Shown here: positions 12,199-25,400 of the stretch, one piece after another
Position numbering within the stretch: the first letter of the stretch is position 1
How the letters are laid out: each line of letters begins with the position of its first letter
Assembly: GCA_008477525.1 (NCBI GenBank)
Contig: SPDT01000010.1
Span: 1,984,001-2,048,000, forward strand
Length of the DNA: 64,000 nucleotides
DNA from: Hypomyces perniciosus
Lineage: Eukaryota; Ascomycota; Sordariomycetes; Hypocreales; Hypocreaceae
Direction: 5' to 3'
Notes under the pieces: model-generated
What the model was told of the DNA's origin: nothing
Databases searched by the model: none
Seen by the model: the letters and a program-made list of their open reading frames with translations, nothing else
Made by a program: the position numbers and the translations under genes

Positions 12199-13848
12199 GA
12201 CTACTGCAACTGTCAGCAAGAGATCACCTCTCCGGCGGCTGATCATCCTCATCTCATCCCCTTGGACCTAATACCCCAGATTTGAAATGCCCACGAGGTG
12301 TGGGTGCAATGAAACCTCCACCAATCAATCAATCCCAAGCGGATGGGCGGTTGCAACGTCCTGTACTCCTTACAGGCCAGCCAAAACGCTGTGACTTCTG
12401 CACCAGCGCACGTACGACAGACAGGCCGCACGTGGAGACGCTCCCGAAATAGCCTCTCCTCTCTTTTCTCCCTGTTGGCTGTTTTTTCCTTCTCCCTGTG
12501 TTTCTATGTTTCTGTGTCTCTGCCTGTCTCTGTCTGTCTTTGTCTATATTACAGCTTGGCGATGGCTGTAGTGAGTCAAAGGTGTCAAGCAGAAGCCTCC
12601 GTCTAATCTCGCATCGCCAGAAAAGCAGCCAAATATTGGTTCAATCAATGGCCACCACCGTTTTCCTTAACGCTCTCAAACACCTTCCCCAGCCCAACCC
12701 AACCGCAATAGTATTAACGGTCAGAGCGCCCGCTCTGGTTGGTTAGGGCTCCGCTCTTCTCCCCAGTGAGCGATGCCTCCCAAGCTCCATCCTTGCCATC
12801 CACTAGGAGCAGACCAGACTGACTTGAGAAGTTGTGATCGATTTGGCGGTCTTTCCATGTCTTTCTTGATTTCACATTCCGAAGAACCCGCCCCCTGAGA
12901 TGGTGTTCATCAGTTGATCTGGTTCAGATTTAGCCTTGGAACCCCATGTCTATGGAAGAGCGTCCCCTCCTCTTCACTTCATTTTGCGACTCCGTAACGG
13001 AGTACCACTACGAGCATGATTCAGGGACCGGTTCTAGCCCGCATGTTCTTTTGCTTTTTTCTTTCCTCCTGGCCGCCACAATGCGGAGAGGCGGGACTAG
13101 GGCTTGTTCTCCCTGGCGCAACTTAGGCTGATTGAAGCATGGTGCATCTCGGTCGGTCCGAAAAGGCTCAGCTCTGCATTCCTGCAAGGCTGACGGACAG
13201 CACCAACATTGCACAAAGCCTGCATTCTCAAAGCGTACCTACATAACTAATATATCAGCACTGTACAACGAACGTACATGTCAGGTGCGTCATTTGAATT
13301 TAATATATATTCGACCACGTCCGCACCGTGCTAGTTCAAGTAGGAAGGTCTCTTCGTCACGAAGCTCTCTTCACAACTCAATATCTGTCTGTCTGTCTGC
13401 ATGCCTCTCCCAAGCCAAGCCAAATCAAAGGGAGCAGAATGAGGGGGGAAATGATGTAAAAGTCTCGTCTCAGTCACGTTGTTGGTTGTGCTTCCACAAG
13501 TGCAGCTGGCATACATGCATTCCACATCTTCCGCTAAAGAAAAAAAATTTGATGTTTGGATTCGCTCGGCCAACACGAGACATTAAGGCTGATCACGTGT
13601 CGCTGCTCGAGCCACGGCACAGCCTCTCATTGGCCTGAGCTGAGACCAGCTTGGAGGAACACGCTTGAGCTTCTTCTGGTGTTTCCTATGGCGTCGATGC
13701 GACGCGATGCGATTCTGTTTGTCTCGGATGCTGCAGTCCTGAAATCATGATGTCTGTGGCTTTCACCGACTTCTGGCTTAGCCCACTTGAGAGCACAGAC
13801 AGCGCGGTCAATCCAAAGATTCATCACCCTCTCTATCCATAGTACTAC

Positions 13849-13871
13849 TACTCCGTACTCCGTACTCCGTA
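13849..13871 (+). repeat. Three overlapping tandem copies of TACTCCGTA
   Basis: The 9-mer TACTCCGTA occurs at 13849, 13856 and 13863, each sharing its final TA with the next copy, so the array has a 7-base period. The same 9-mer is scattered singly elsewhere in the non-coding parts of the window. Confidence 0.85.
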
Positions 13872-16800
13872 CAAGACTGCCGAATACCGACCTACCCACT
13901 GTCGATACCGTGGGGCCTCGGCATTGAGATAGAAGAAGCCAAGGCTGCTAGATTTCTTGCATCCATTCCTGATCCCTCCCTGATCTGGCAGCCATCGACC
14001 CTGAATATCACCGTCTCCCTTCACTGTCTGTAATAATGGTCGCATTATTAGGCTATGTATGCATGCATCACAACGGGTGTTGTAAACATCTACATACCGT
14101 AACCAGAATCTCCAAGCATCGCGCCATATTCTGACACCATTGTAGAAACACGACGGTGATGCTGCCTGCGGATGCCATCCATCCCATCACGTCCAGCACC
14201 AACGCAATGGCTTTCGCAAGAACCCTGATGGATTTCGGGGTACGCCAGAAGCCAGCAAGCACAAAAGCTAAACAAAAGTCGGGTCAAACTTACCTTTGTA
14301 CGGGTTCTTGATAGTTTATGCTGGATCGCGGTTACGGAGCGGTCCGCTATGACTACGGACATTCTCCGGACAGCTTCCGGACAACCTACGGCCCAAGTGG
14401 GTCTAGCACCGGTAGCATCGTAATGACCAGATCGCTGTGTCTGCGTAGAAATATAGAATTTGGCGCTTTGTGAGACCATAAAGCCGCTACGGGACTTTGT
14501 TTGTGTTGTTATTTACCTCTGTCAATGTTCCTGCATCTCATTCTGTCATGTTGTACTCTTAGCAGGATTCCATTGGGGTACTTGAATCAACAATTTCACA
14601 AGGTTTTCGCCATGTGTACGAAAAATCACCAGATAAACGTTATAAGACAGAATAGACCCTCAAACAGACAATCTCTGGGATACATGAAATTGCATCACCC
14701 TCCGGCGAACCCGCTTCCGTTGTTACAGTTACAGGGTAGACATGTCTTGCCTGACTCTCGCTTATCAACAACGCATCTCGATAGACTACCCGGCAAGGCA
14801 TCATAATTGGATAAATAGCCGAATGAAGATACACAGGCCTCCTTACCCGTAGGTACATATATGTTTCGCAAATAGTAGCTTGGCTGCCTGTTCGGATTTC
14901 ACGGGAAGGATGTGCTGCCATCCCTGATCAGTGGTCTGATAGTCCGCTAGGCTATCGTGACACAATACTGTCCCTTGCCTTTAATAACGATATTCCTGTG
15001 GTAGTCTCTCCTAAGATTTGTTTGGGGTGGATGACTCCGAACACTCGCGTAAAGAGCTCCATGTCTCTCTGCAATACTAGTAACCTTAAACAGTCGATTC
15101 TCCAGGTTGCCAGTGAGGAACATACCGAGGGCGTCTACGCAATTAATCCCGGAATCAGTTTATGTGCATTGGCCGGAAGATGGGACGCTCTCTGTTATGG
15201 TCTGTTTTTGGCACATTACGAACAACCCCTATTTTGCCCAAGGGGATCGAGGAGCATACCTTCTGAAACGATAATGTCCCCATTACGCCCCGAAGCGAAG
15301 GATTCGACATTAACCATAAAATATAGTATTTGACTCCAAGCTCATCTCAGATGTCGACCGCTGCCATCTTCAGGCTGTATACAGACACCTAGAGACACCA
15401 CGGGCTATAATATCAGTAGATCTATGTACTCAGTTCAAAGTTGAGATGTTTGTCCTGCGCTGTACTTCGGATGTCATAGCCTCCAGGCTACCCGACCCTC
15501 TCCCCATTCCAGGGGGATGCCAGGGCCAAGTCTAATTCCATGTCCCACTAGAGTAAAGATCCGTGGATATCTTGGTAGCTATTATTCATGGGCCGTTATA
15601 GGGATGGGGGCTGTCTGTTGACCGGTGCGTTTAAGGGGAAAACCGTCCTGAGACTCAGCTTTGTCACGATATCCATACCTTTCCCTTCACAGTGATGGGA
15701 ACTCATCTGGACCGCAACCATGGATTAAATAACTATGATGAAAAGATATAACTTGTGTCTCCTTGGTGCGCCGATGACCGGGAGCGACCAACGGTCGCTT
15801 GCTCCAAAGTCAAGATCACACTTGATGGAACCATACGATTCTGTCACACAACGATAACGATATTGTTCAAGTAGGGCATTCACCGCGGGACCTGAGTTGA
15901 AGGGAATTGTAACTCCTGCTGTTACCAAGTAGGTGGGAAGCAACGCTGTCAAAATACATGAATAAACGGAAGAAACCCGATGCCTTGATAGCCCACTGTT
16001 GAATCCCCACGAATGAGTGTACCAGAATAGGCTAAAATGTCAGTTTATGTGTACATTAGGGGCATCATGGTGACCATCCTAAATGTTTATCAATAGTCAC
16101 TGATGATAAGTATCCGATTTGTCTGTTGCCAAAAGCACAAGAAAGCAATGCGATGGGCCGAACAAAGCCGTGGAAAGTTTTCATTGTTGAATCACGTCGT
16201 ATTCCTCGGCTCATAGTCGAGCAAAAGGCTGCAAACTGTTCCTTTCAGAGATTGATGTTTCAAACGCGTTTCCGTGTGCAAGACCAGGGATCAGATCCCG
16301 AGCAGAGGCTGCCGTCTTGTTTGCTAACATCACTGTCAAACACTGGCCCTTCTGCTCTTGACCTCGGCTGTGCTTGTCGTATGGGATATCATTCAAACAG
16401 AGGATATACTATTGGCCTCAGCTTGGTTTAAATCGCATGTTGTTCCAATACTGGCTCCATGCTCTGGTGTTAGCCTACTATACCCAAAGAAAGGCGAGAC
16501 AGCCTCGTGTTCCAGATACCCGTTGGTTTACGAAGTCCCCACCAACGGTTATTACTGTGGAAACCCGATTATTTTCAGTTATTGCAAGTGGCCTTTCCGC
16601 CAACAGGAATATATTAATAGTACTTCATTGATCGTCACACTGACTATCGGAAGCAATCTTCACGCTATAACGAATCCAGGATCTTGGGAGCAACCCCCTA
16701 TCTCAAGTTTGTCTATACACCCTTCTTCGGAATTTCCTTGAGTTGTACATCATGTCATTTAGTATCTGCCCCTAGACATTTATCTTGCGACGTATTGCAT

Positions 16801-17214
16801 CGAGAGAGCAACGCTCAACGTCCCACGCAAACATTATGCCAAAATTCGGCAACATCTCCGGCTAGGGATTCCCCATTCCATCGTGGGGTGTCATTTGTGC
16901 TCCTAGAAGCCGAATCTTGTTCTACCATGGTAGCCGGCAACGATGTTCGGCTCTGATTGTAGGATGATCTTGTAGCCGTAGAAACTGGCCTCATTTCGAC
17001 GATGTGGTATCACGAAAACAACAGTGAACCGATATCACAGCATACACCGACATACTGCCCCAGTTTGTTCACGGCATCGTTGCGCAAATACCGCAGCGCA
17101 CCCGAGTACTTGAAGCCATCGTAGGTCGCTATCCGCTCACCTGCGAGATGGGCCAAGCCAGAACATTGTTGGAGAAAGGTCCTTGAACCATATTCCCATC
17201 TATTTCGAACGAAA

Positions 17215-18107
17215 ATGATTCGCGCACTCGTGTTCGCAGGCCTGGTTCTGGTTGGCCTGGCCGATGCAATTAGCAACAATCTCCCACAAAGGTAAAGAAA
17301 AACCATATAACACAAACCCAAAAACCATGGAAGCTTTCTCAGACGGCTGGTTTCCGATATTCCAAGAATTTATCGCTGTTCTAGCGTGTATCAGAACGTC
17401 TCTGCTGTACCTGTTGGCGAGCTAGTCAGTCATAAAATTGGAAACTAACTCTGAGGATATTTGATAGACCAACACCGTCTTCTGAATGGTCCTGGGACTA
17501 TTCGACCATGGCATCTTATGCCACCGACCAACAGCCTTCAGAGACCCCCGATCCAGCCTCAGAAACAAATGTGCCTCTCGAATCATACTCGAGTCCGAGT
17601 AATGCTATCAGCTCGACCTCTGAAGTGTGGTATCAACCACCAAGTGTGTCCACGTCGTCCATATCGCCCCGTATTGAGTATTCGACGTACACTCGCGTGC
17701 AGACGATAACCTGGACCCGGTCCCACTCGACTACCATCACGAGTGTAGTTATCGAGACATCTATAACAACACTGACAACCACCGCAACCCAAACAGAAGA
17801 AGGGTCGACGACGACGACAGAGATTGCCTCAGGTCTCTGCCCTACTGCATCCGATGATGCTGAAGCGTATGGATATGGATGCTCGCCATCATTATCGGAA
17901 ACTAGCTCAACGTCAGCAAAGACCACCGCCCCTGTGGTATCGAGTCATCCCTATTCCCAGCCAGAGGTTCACACGAGTAGTTCGAAGCCAACAACAACCG
18001 ACCCAGGCGGAAGCTACCCGCCAGTCGTGACAGGAGGGGCAGCAGCCAAGGCTGTGGATTTCGGAGCTATCGGAGTTTTGGCCGGATTGTTGGTTGCGAT
18101 GGTTTGA
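17215..18107 (+). CDS. GPI-anchored Ser/Thr-rich cell-surface protein
   Basis: A short first exon (17215-17291) encodes a signal peptide, MIRALVFAGLVLVGLADA. A 176-nt intron (17292-17467, GTAAAG..TAG, with an ACTAAC branch site 23 bases before the acceptor) leads in phase to the main exon, for 238 residues in total. The body is mostly Ser, Thr and Pro with an STTITSVVIETSITTLTTT-type block suited to O-glycosylation. A short Cys-containing segment (GLCPTASDDAEAYGYGC) follows. The C-terminus, GGAAAKAVDFGAIGVLAGLL, is a typical small-residue omega site followed by a hydrophobic tail. It is probably a cell-wall mannoprotein of unknown role. A small additional exon inside the intron cannot be excluded. 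Confidence 0.75.
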
Positions 18108-20975
18108 CTGGGACGAGTAGCAGAGGGCGGAGGAAACCACTTGCCTCCATTCTCGGAAGATGTCCGCGGTTCACTCGACAATCCTTGACACACACTCAAC
18201 TTGAATGCGGTATTAAGATCGTTTCCCTTAGGCCAATGAGACTTCAAGGACGTGCCGCAGGTGCTGATCGTCTCGAGAAGCATACGAGTAGCTGTGCCGT
18301 CGTGGCGCCACTCGGAATATTCCGCAGAAACGGACGAATAATCCCGGCAGCGTGTTGTCCATATACAAAAGCCATACAGGAGAACTTTTCAGAGTGACAT
18401 TGGGTATCAAAGGGATGGTCTGGCTGGGATCGTCGCCAAGGGATGGAGGCTGTATGAGCTGGAAAAGGGGCACCGTGGGAGGGATATTCGGGCATTTTTG
18501 GGGGCCAGACTCTGCAGCATGCGCTTTCTGTTCAGCATAATGTGTAATTTACGGGTACTTGAGCTGACTCGCGACAATCTACGAGTGGGTGGCAGCAACA
18601 TTGTGTCAGGTCGGGCATCTTCCCCTTTCGCCGAGGCGTCGGCGAACACAGGCCTCTACGAGTACGCCCAACATCATGCACGAACGCAACCATTCTCCTA
18701 ATCCGACTGCAGTGCCTCTTGGAGGGAACTTCCCCCTCAAGTCTGCATTGTCCTGGATGCCAATAATACCCAAGGCATGCGTCACAGTTCCCTCAAGGGT
18801 GGAGTCCTTGTCGCAAGAGCTGCTGTCTGCATGCACACACTTACAGGATCCACCACATGCAAAGCAATGACATAGCCCCATTTATAGTAATTGTAAATCT
18901 GACAAATGAGTCACATTGAGGCCCCCTCGTTCATGCTGGGCATTAATCTGTGGGAACCTGTGAGCCTAACCGCTAGCCCGCAGATAGGCGCCCGGGCGGG
19001 ACAACGGAATCGAATCTCCATCGTCCCACGACTCCATATCCACCGTAACGGTCCAGTTGGATCAAGAGTTCCATAGGGCAAGTCTATTGGGTTATGTATT
19101 TGTTGGGTGGGGGAGCCCGGAATTCCCTTCTGCCGCTGCCCTTGCTCCAATCTATGCCGCCGTGCAGATAACCTCTCTTCTCTCCTGCAGGCTCTCGGCT
19201 TTGCTGCCCAAGTTCAACCCTTCGGCCAAATTTGTTTTTACGAGGAAGTGACAGAAGCGTGGTATTTCTCCCTTTTCCACTCACGGCCCTTTGAACATCA
19301 GATGAATTATTGTGCGTCATTTCCCCCCTGAGACAACTGGCCCGAGACAACCACGACCTTTTCTTTACCCCTCTCCATGCAGGGTGAACAAGCCAAGAAT
19401 CTCGAACCTTGATGCAGGAATTAGGTCCTGGAATAAACTGCCCTGGTCCTTGTTGTACAATCATGAGGGCCTGCTTCTCCACCATTGAGCTGGGAGAAGA
19501 GGAGAGATCTCGCGGCTATTGGATCGTGAACCTATCAAGGCGCAAGGCTGGCCGACCCACACAACCATCACCCGCTCATTCGAGAATGGCTAGTATGGAT
19601 GAAGTTTTCTAGCTTAATGAGATGGTCGTCACCGATGCATCAAAGGTAGATATCAAAGATCCTGTACGAGCTGATGGGGCCATCAGGTGGAGAGTATCTC
19701 ATCACAACTCATTCATTTGAGTTTGCACATTAGCATAGCATTTCGTACAGTCCCTGGGCCCTGGCATAATACAGCGAGCACATCCACAAGTCAGGGATAC
19801 ATGCGAAAAGACCAAGACAATTGGGCCACGTAGGGCTGGAGCATTGTATGATGTACATGAGGAACTGGTACTCTGTCTCAGTAGACAGGCAAACCCCGGC
19901 TTCCTCTTTCACAAGGGTCACGGCAGCGCTGGTGGATGGGGGCCAGAACACGCAGCTGTGCATGTTTTACCTCCTTTGGACGTCCGGGTTCACCTTGGCA
20001 CAGTTTAGTATTGTGATAAAGTATGCTTCGTATTATTATGTCTTACGACAAGTTCTAGACAAAATGTAACCGTATCTATACATCCTCCCTCTCATCTGGC
20101 GACAAGTGGTCCTTGGCTCCTTGACGCAGCGTCACAACGGGGAAATACTCGGCATCGGGGCTGTGTTTTCTCACACTGCCGGCTAACGATACTGTCCCTT
20201 GCAGAACCTCAGCTACATGCTACATGAGGCTGTATTAGCCTAACATTTGCTAGTCGGGAATATCACGCGGGAATGCGAAAACAAAGCACGATGCTGAACA
20301 AATACAACCCTGGTACTCTGCAGAGTGACATACAGACGCAAGTGATAACTTACCAAGACATGCAGGAAGAGCGTCTCAGCTTGAGAAGCGCATACACCCA
20401 TGTCTGTTTCCCATTGTAACCCCATGTTGTGACACTTGGTAACTAACTGCACAGACGGGCAAACCCCCCGAATGGTTCGATGTGGGTGGAAGCGGAGAGA
20501 TAATCTGGCCGAGGATACTAGTACTTTTGGTCAAATGACATGTGGTCAAGACGGCAAGCAAAGTTCATGATTCGCTCCTTTTTCGACGTATGACAGAAAT
20601 TGTTGAGGCGAAGTCGATATTCGCAAATCGCGGCAAGGTTAGGCGTGCCGTGCGGAGTGGAGCAGCCGTTAGACTCAGCCGTTGTCACACGAGCTCAGCA
20701 TTCTCATTGGTTTTGAGGAGAATTGTGGCGTTAAGTTTTCGAACAAACGCTGAGTGCTAGTCAGAACCACCCAAGATCAGAGATGATCCATGTCAAAGCG
20801 ATGGAGGGACAGTTTTTGTTGATACGAGAAAATCAGAAGCATCAATGAGAGTATAGACGTTATAGATCACATGTCCATTGTCCCTTTTCAACCCGGAAGC
20901 GTTCCGAATGACTTTTCCCCTGAACAAAGAAAATGTAGTATTCTAGGCATTCCAGTGGTCTGATTGCAACCATGG
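18108..20975. other. Intergenic region, no gene seen
   Basis: All frames are short with no coding signature, and I see no RNA gene or transposon. It is the 3' flank of both neighbouring genes. Confidence 0.4.
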
Positions 20976-22433
20976 CTATTCATCATCAGAAGCGTCGCTG
21001 TCCTCCAACATGAAAGCCGCAGATCCGGCAGAGTATTTGGGAACCTTGTAGACAGGCATGGGCACCAAGGGGTAAAGCCTGTTCTGAACCTGATTGTTGT
21101 CTCCGTACGCTGCTAGCCATGGTGGCGAGAGCGAAACAGGGACTGACCAGCCTAGTTGGGTATTTCGAAGCCAGAGCCTCACCATGTGGCGCGAAGTCTC
21201 GTCATCGTCCGTATAGGAATCTCGCCTGTGGAGCAATGCCCAGTTGTTGAAGAACAGAAGATCGTCCGTCTGGAGCTTCAAACGCAATTCAGTCTGGTAT
21301 GCAGCATTTGATATTTTATCAAGCGCATAGGTCTGGGAAGCTGTCAAACTCGGGATATTGGCAGATCCACCGGAACGGTGACGGCCGAAACGGTGCGGGT
21401 CCATGCTGGCCATCAGTCTGCCCTCGTGAACCACGAGAGCGGGAGCGAGATAATGTTTGGCTTCGCGGCTCGAGCTGTTTGGAAGCAGTTGATTAGCGTA
21501 ATTCTAGACTAAAGGACAACGCATTATGAAATAGTATCAGACGGGTCTCCTACACTTGCACAGGCCAGTTGGGGGCCAAGAGAGTTTCGGCAACCGATGG
21601 TTCCTTGGAAAGCAACTCGTTGAAAGCAGCCCACACAGAGCTCAGATAGGTATCTCCACCATCTTTGGAACCTTGTCGAACTTGAAGTGCTAGGATTTCG
21701 CAACCCATATCGTTGTGATATGGCTTTGATTATTGTAAGCGAAGTCAGGAATGATGAGAAGCAAAAAGGCACATACCAAAGCCTGACTCGAGTGGATTTT
21801 ATGCCGTTGCTCCATAGGTACTTTCCAGGATTTCGAATCGGTAATGTGCGCTACTCATGTTAGTTGATCTATGTTGCATCACCAGAAAAGTACAAGACAC
21901 TTACTGAGCATATTGCCTTTGCGATCCTGCAAACCTCTCTTGTCAGCAACATAGCTGGCAATACCCAGGTAAATCGTAGTGTTGTCCTCAATAGAGTATC
22001 TCGAACCATCAATACCCCTGACGACAAAGAATCCTTTTCCCTCATGAACGGCCTTAGCGCAGTCCGCAAGTCGAGGTGCAAGGTTGGGGAGTGGGAAGTT
22101 GTGCTGTCCAACTTCGTCGCCGTCCAAGCCAAGGGCTATAAGAAAGGTCAGTTAATCATGATTCCTGAAAACACCGGGTGGTGCAGAGATATTCAGACTT
22201 TTGAAACTCTTTAGGGCAGCATCGATTTCTTCGTTGTCGTTCTGACTGAGTTGACAAGTATACATTTCTTCATTCTTGTAGTCAACCCCTGTCCAGACCA
22301 AGGGGCCACTAAAGGGACCTGGCAGTTCTGTCATGAGCAGGTCCCCGGAACCAGCAGCAGTTGTGTCAAAGGCACGCATTTGTCCTGTCCCAGCCAAGGG
22401 TGCAAATGTGTCTTCGACAAGACTGCAAGCCAT
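20976..22433 (-). CDS. TauD/TfdA-like Fe(II)/2-oxoglutarate dioxygenase
   Basis: Five exons are reconstructed (22433-22175, 22135-21905, 21850-21777, 21723-21554, 21474-20976). Introns are 39, 54, 53 and 79 nt and all phases agree, giving 410 residues. Family landmarks are HEGKGFFVVRG near residue 120, the iron-binding H-x-D in PYHNDMGCE (His191, Asp193), a VRQGSKDGGDTYLSS block, and the distal His327 in FFNNWALLHRRDSYTD. RHMVRLWLR follows, whose Arg would hold 2-oxoglutarate. In fungi such proteins oxidise sulfonates or other small molecules or act in secondary metabolism, and the substrate here is unknown. The start is the ATG at 22433 (MACSLVEDTFAPL). The first intron is very short at 39 nt. 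The C-terminus ends in an acidic DSDASDDE. Confidence 0.85.
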
Positions 22434-25400
22434 TGTGGTTGTGATGTTTGGACAAAGCCAAGTCAAAGAGTATCAGGTGAAAAAAACGATTGGTAGGCCT
22501 CAGTGCGACTTGAGATGTTCAAGTCGAAAAGAGTAGCTGAAGGCTAGGTGTATAGACGATAGAACAGGTCCAAAGACTATGCGTATGCGATTCTTTGATT
22601 CTTTGGGAAAGGTGGAGGGGTGGTGGTGGGCCATGGCCCCGTAAAGTACTTTTTCATCGTCTCAGTGCCGTGATAGCAACCAATACAGCCCGCACAAGAT
22701 GTACGTATCACCTGTTGGGTCTAGATTGATCTATTGGGGGTCAATAGACGGACGCAGGATGCCCAAACGTTGTACTAGATCTCGCCTCCTGTCGTTGAAT
22801 TGGTGGACAAAGCTCCCAGCTCCCTACGCAGACCGTCGCGTGGCCTAGAAAAGAAGCTTGCCTTGAACCGCAGAACTGTCCTTCAGACACGTCCACCGTC
22901 GGCCAACAGTGGGAGCACCGGTCCGGAGGGGCTAACGGCTGTCGTCGCGTGCAGGAGGAGTCGTGGTGTCGTCGCATTGCGTTCGAGGAACATGCCAAGC
23001 AGCGAGAAGCTCCGGTACAGCGACCCAATCACTGACAAGCTTCTGGACAACTCGTATACAGCACGCTGCTGTGTTTTCTATTCTTGGGCATGACGGAGAC
23101 AAGAAGGGGACGAAGAGGGTGAAAAGGGTACGAACAAGTGGGTTTCGACATCCAACCCGTCCCGCCAGTCAAGTCCCATTTGGCTTGATCGTGGGCAAGC
23201 CCGGACGGCTTCTGGCAAGCCTGCAGTGGCGGAAGTAGCAGTAAAGATAGCCTAGTCCCATACTCGAAGAACTGGAAGCGAGTAATACCAAGTCGTAGCA
23301 CTTGACTCGTATGTGTTGGCCTCTGTTCACATTGCTCTAAGCAACTTAGAATTAGTAGGAATACTATTAGTGGTGCTCCGTAGATTGCACAGGCAGAAGT
23401 CAAGCCATGGCGGGATCAGTTTGACGGGTGGAGTCCACACGATCAACCCCATCCGCGGCTGGCCAGTGACTGGAATGGGAATGCTGACCCAGTCCCTAGT
23501 CCATGCGGGCTTTGTGACTTGCACGAAGCATCCATCTGTTGAGCTAATATTATAGCCACAATGCTAACAAACGGGCGCTGGCAACCGTTAGATGTTGGAT
23601 CATAGAGGCCCCATCATTATCCCATCATTAGTATCTCGATAATTTCTCTTTGGTTGTGTCTGTGACTGTGAGAAGGGAGTCGAATCGGAGTACCTACTCG
23701 TCATCAAGGGAGCGGTGCCTTGCTCGAACCACCCGGCTCCGTGTTGTACTCCGCTGTACTCCGTTGTAGTAGTACCGGTATGCAATGTGGCTCTGTAGTT
23801 CCTGGATGGAGTACTTCGTAGTACGGAGCCTTTTGCTCGCCATTGCCGCCATCCTAGTCATACGCGCTGCAGGTGCCTACGTACTTGGTACGTAACATAC
23901 GAGTATAACCGCTGACACACACAAGGCAGATCTTGTCTATCCGCCCCCAGTTGATTGTTGATTTATTAGTACGCATGGAGACTGATGCTTGAGGGTACCC
24001 ATCGATAGCGGATAGATTTGATACAGCTGCCGAGTACCGGTATAAGCAGCACGTTCAAGTGTAATGTATGGAGTCCTCCTATGGATCTGATGTACGAAGT
24101 AATACTATGTATTACTACAACATCCAGGACTTCCTGAAGACTTGAGAGGGGCAATCTGGACTGGTAGGGCAGTGAATTTGAAACTTGGGCGCAGGGTTCG
24201 AGTTGCTTTTTCCTGAGCCATCCGACTCATATCGGGCATAATGGCTCCTTTCGAACACCACCAATAAGAGCACCGCAGACCCGAGAGACGTGACGACCGG
24301 TGGGCTCCGCACTTGTGGTGTACTTTATGTACGGAGCACAGCACGCTGTCGTGGAGGTCCTGCCTCTGCTACTCCATACTCGCATTTCATTCAAGGAATC
24401 GAGAGTCATGGTATCGCGTCTCAGGCGGCCCGCGTCTGCTTGGCGACCGCGGCGCAGCCGACATGTCTTTGCAGCCAACAACAGCAAATGGGTGGAGTCT
24501 CCCCTGGTGTGACTGGCAGCTAAGCTGCATAGGTCCGTGATATGCCGAGGGACTGGGCTCTGAACAGAGAGCAAAGCTCGGACCTAGGTCTCGTGCCAGG
24601 CCACATGAAGGGTTGTGATTGGGCGTTTCCAGCTAGGTTTGCTGGGGTTCAAATGTGGACGCAGCACGGGGTGAGCCTGATGCATGTTACATGACGCGCG
24701 GGACAGATTGCGCAGCAGCGCAAGGTTGGTTTGCATGTCGAGGGCGTTTGCAAAGGTACGGAGCAGAGAGTAGCAGTACTTCGCCGCGGACATGTCTCTC
24801 GTAGCGACCTGTGACGACCTATAGCAGCAGTATTGTACTTTGTATGTCGTACTGGAAGAGGGTCGAGGTGTTGGTTTGGAGTGGTGAAGCGGCTTCTCGT
24901 GGTCGAAACGATGTGTGCAGTGCAGAAATGGTACTCCGCTCCGTATGAAGTATCGCGATCGAATCCCCAAGGCCTCGACCACCCCCACGCACGCAAGCGC
25001 ACCTTCCTTGCAATTCCTCTCAAGCCTCCTTCCCATATTCTCACGGGGCTCGGACCGGCATTCACTCCGAGAATATTGATGTCCATCTTCTCTTCTCCCT
25101 TATCATATTATTATCATCTCCATCCAATCAACCTAAATCCATGATCGACATTGGCCAAGCAATTTCTCGTCAGTTGCATGTGTACGAGTACTCGTACTTT
25201 ACTCGTAGTACGAGTATACCTACTCGGTGGTCTTGGGCCCCAGTCAGACCGTCAGTTGCGGTCCCTGCGGATGAGGCTGGCCTGAAAGGTATGTATGTGT
25301 GTTCTCGTACCTGTACGAGTGGAACATGTAATCATATGAGAGAGCATGGACGAGGCACGCCGTGAGGCAGTGAGGCAGTTGAGGCACTTGGGCGCTTGCA

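Larger units (their letters stand above)
10427..17214. other. 6.8-kb gene-poor region upstream of the zinc-cluster gene
   Basis: I find no gene I can defend here. Minus-strand frames from 10.4 to 11.4 kb stay open for 317 codons. They are low-complexity, start without ATG and fit a long 5' leader of the regulator. Pyrimidine-rich and TGTC/TGTCTC microsatellites, a CTA triplet run, several TACTCCGTA 9-mers and two GTACGAGTACTCGTAC palindromes occur. A large upstream region can serve as an extended promoter, but an undetected non-coding RNA or decayed gene cannot be excluded. Confidence 0.45.

Noticed and set aside
13848..14479. Possible two- or three-exon minus-strand gene around 13.85-14.48 kb
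   Set aside because: A GTATGT..TTACAG intron joins two open stretches, but the upstream exon fails in phase, no family is recognised, and the C-terminus would run into the TACTCCGTA array.
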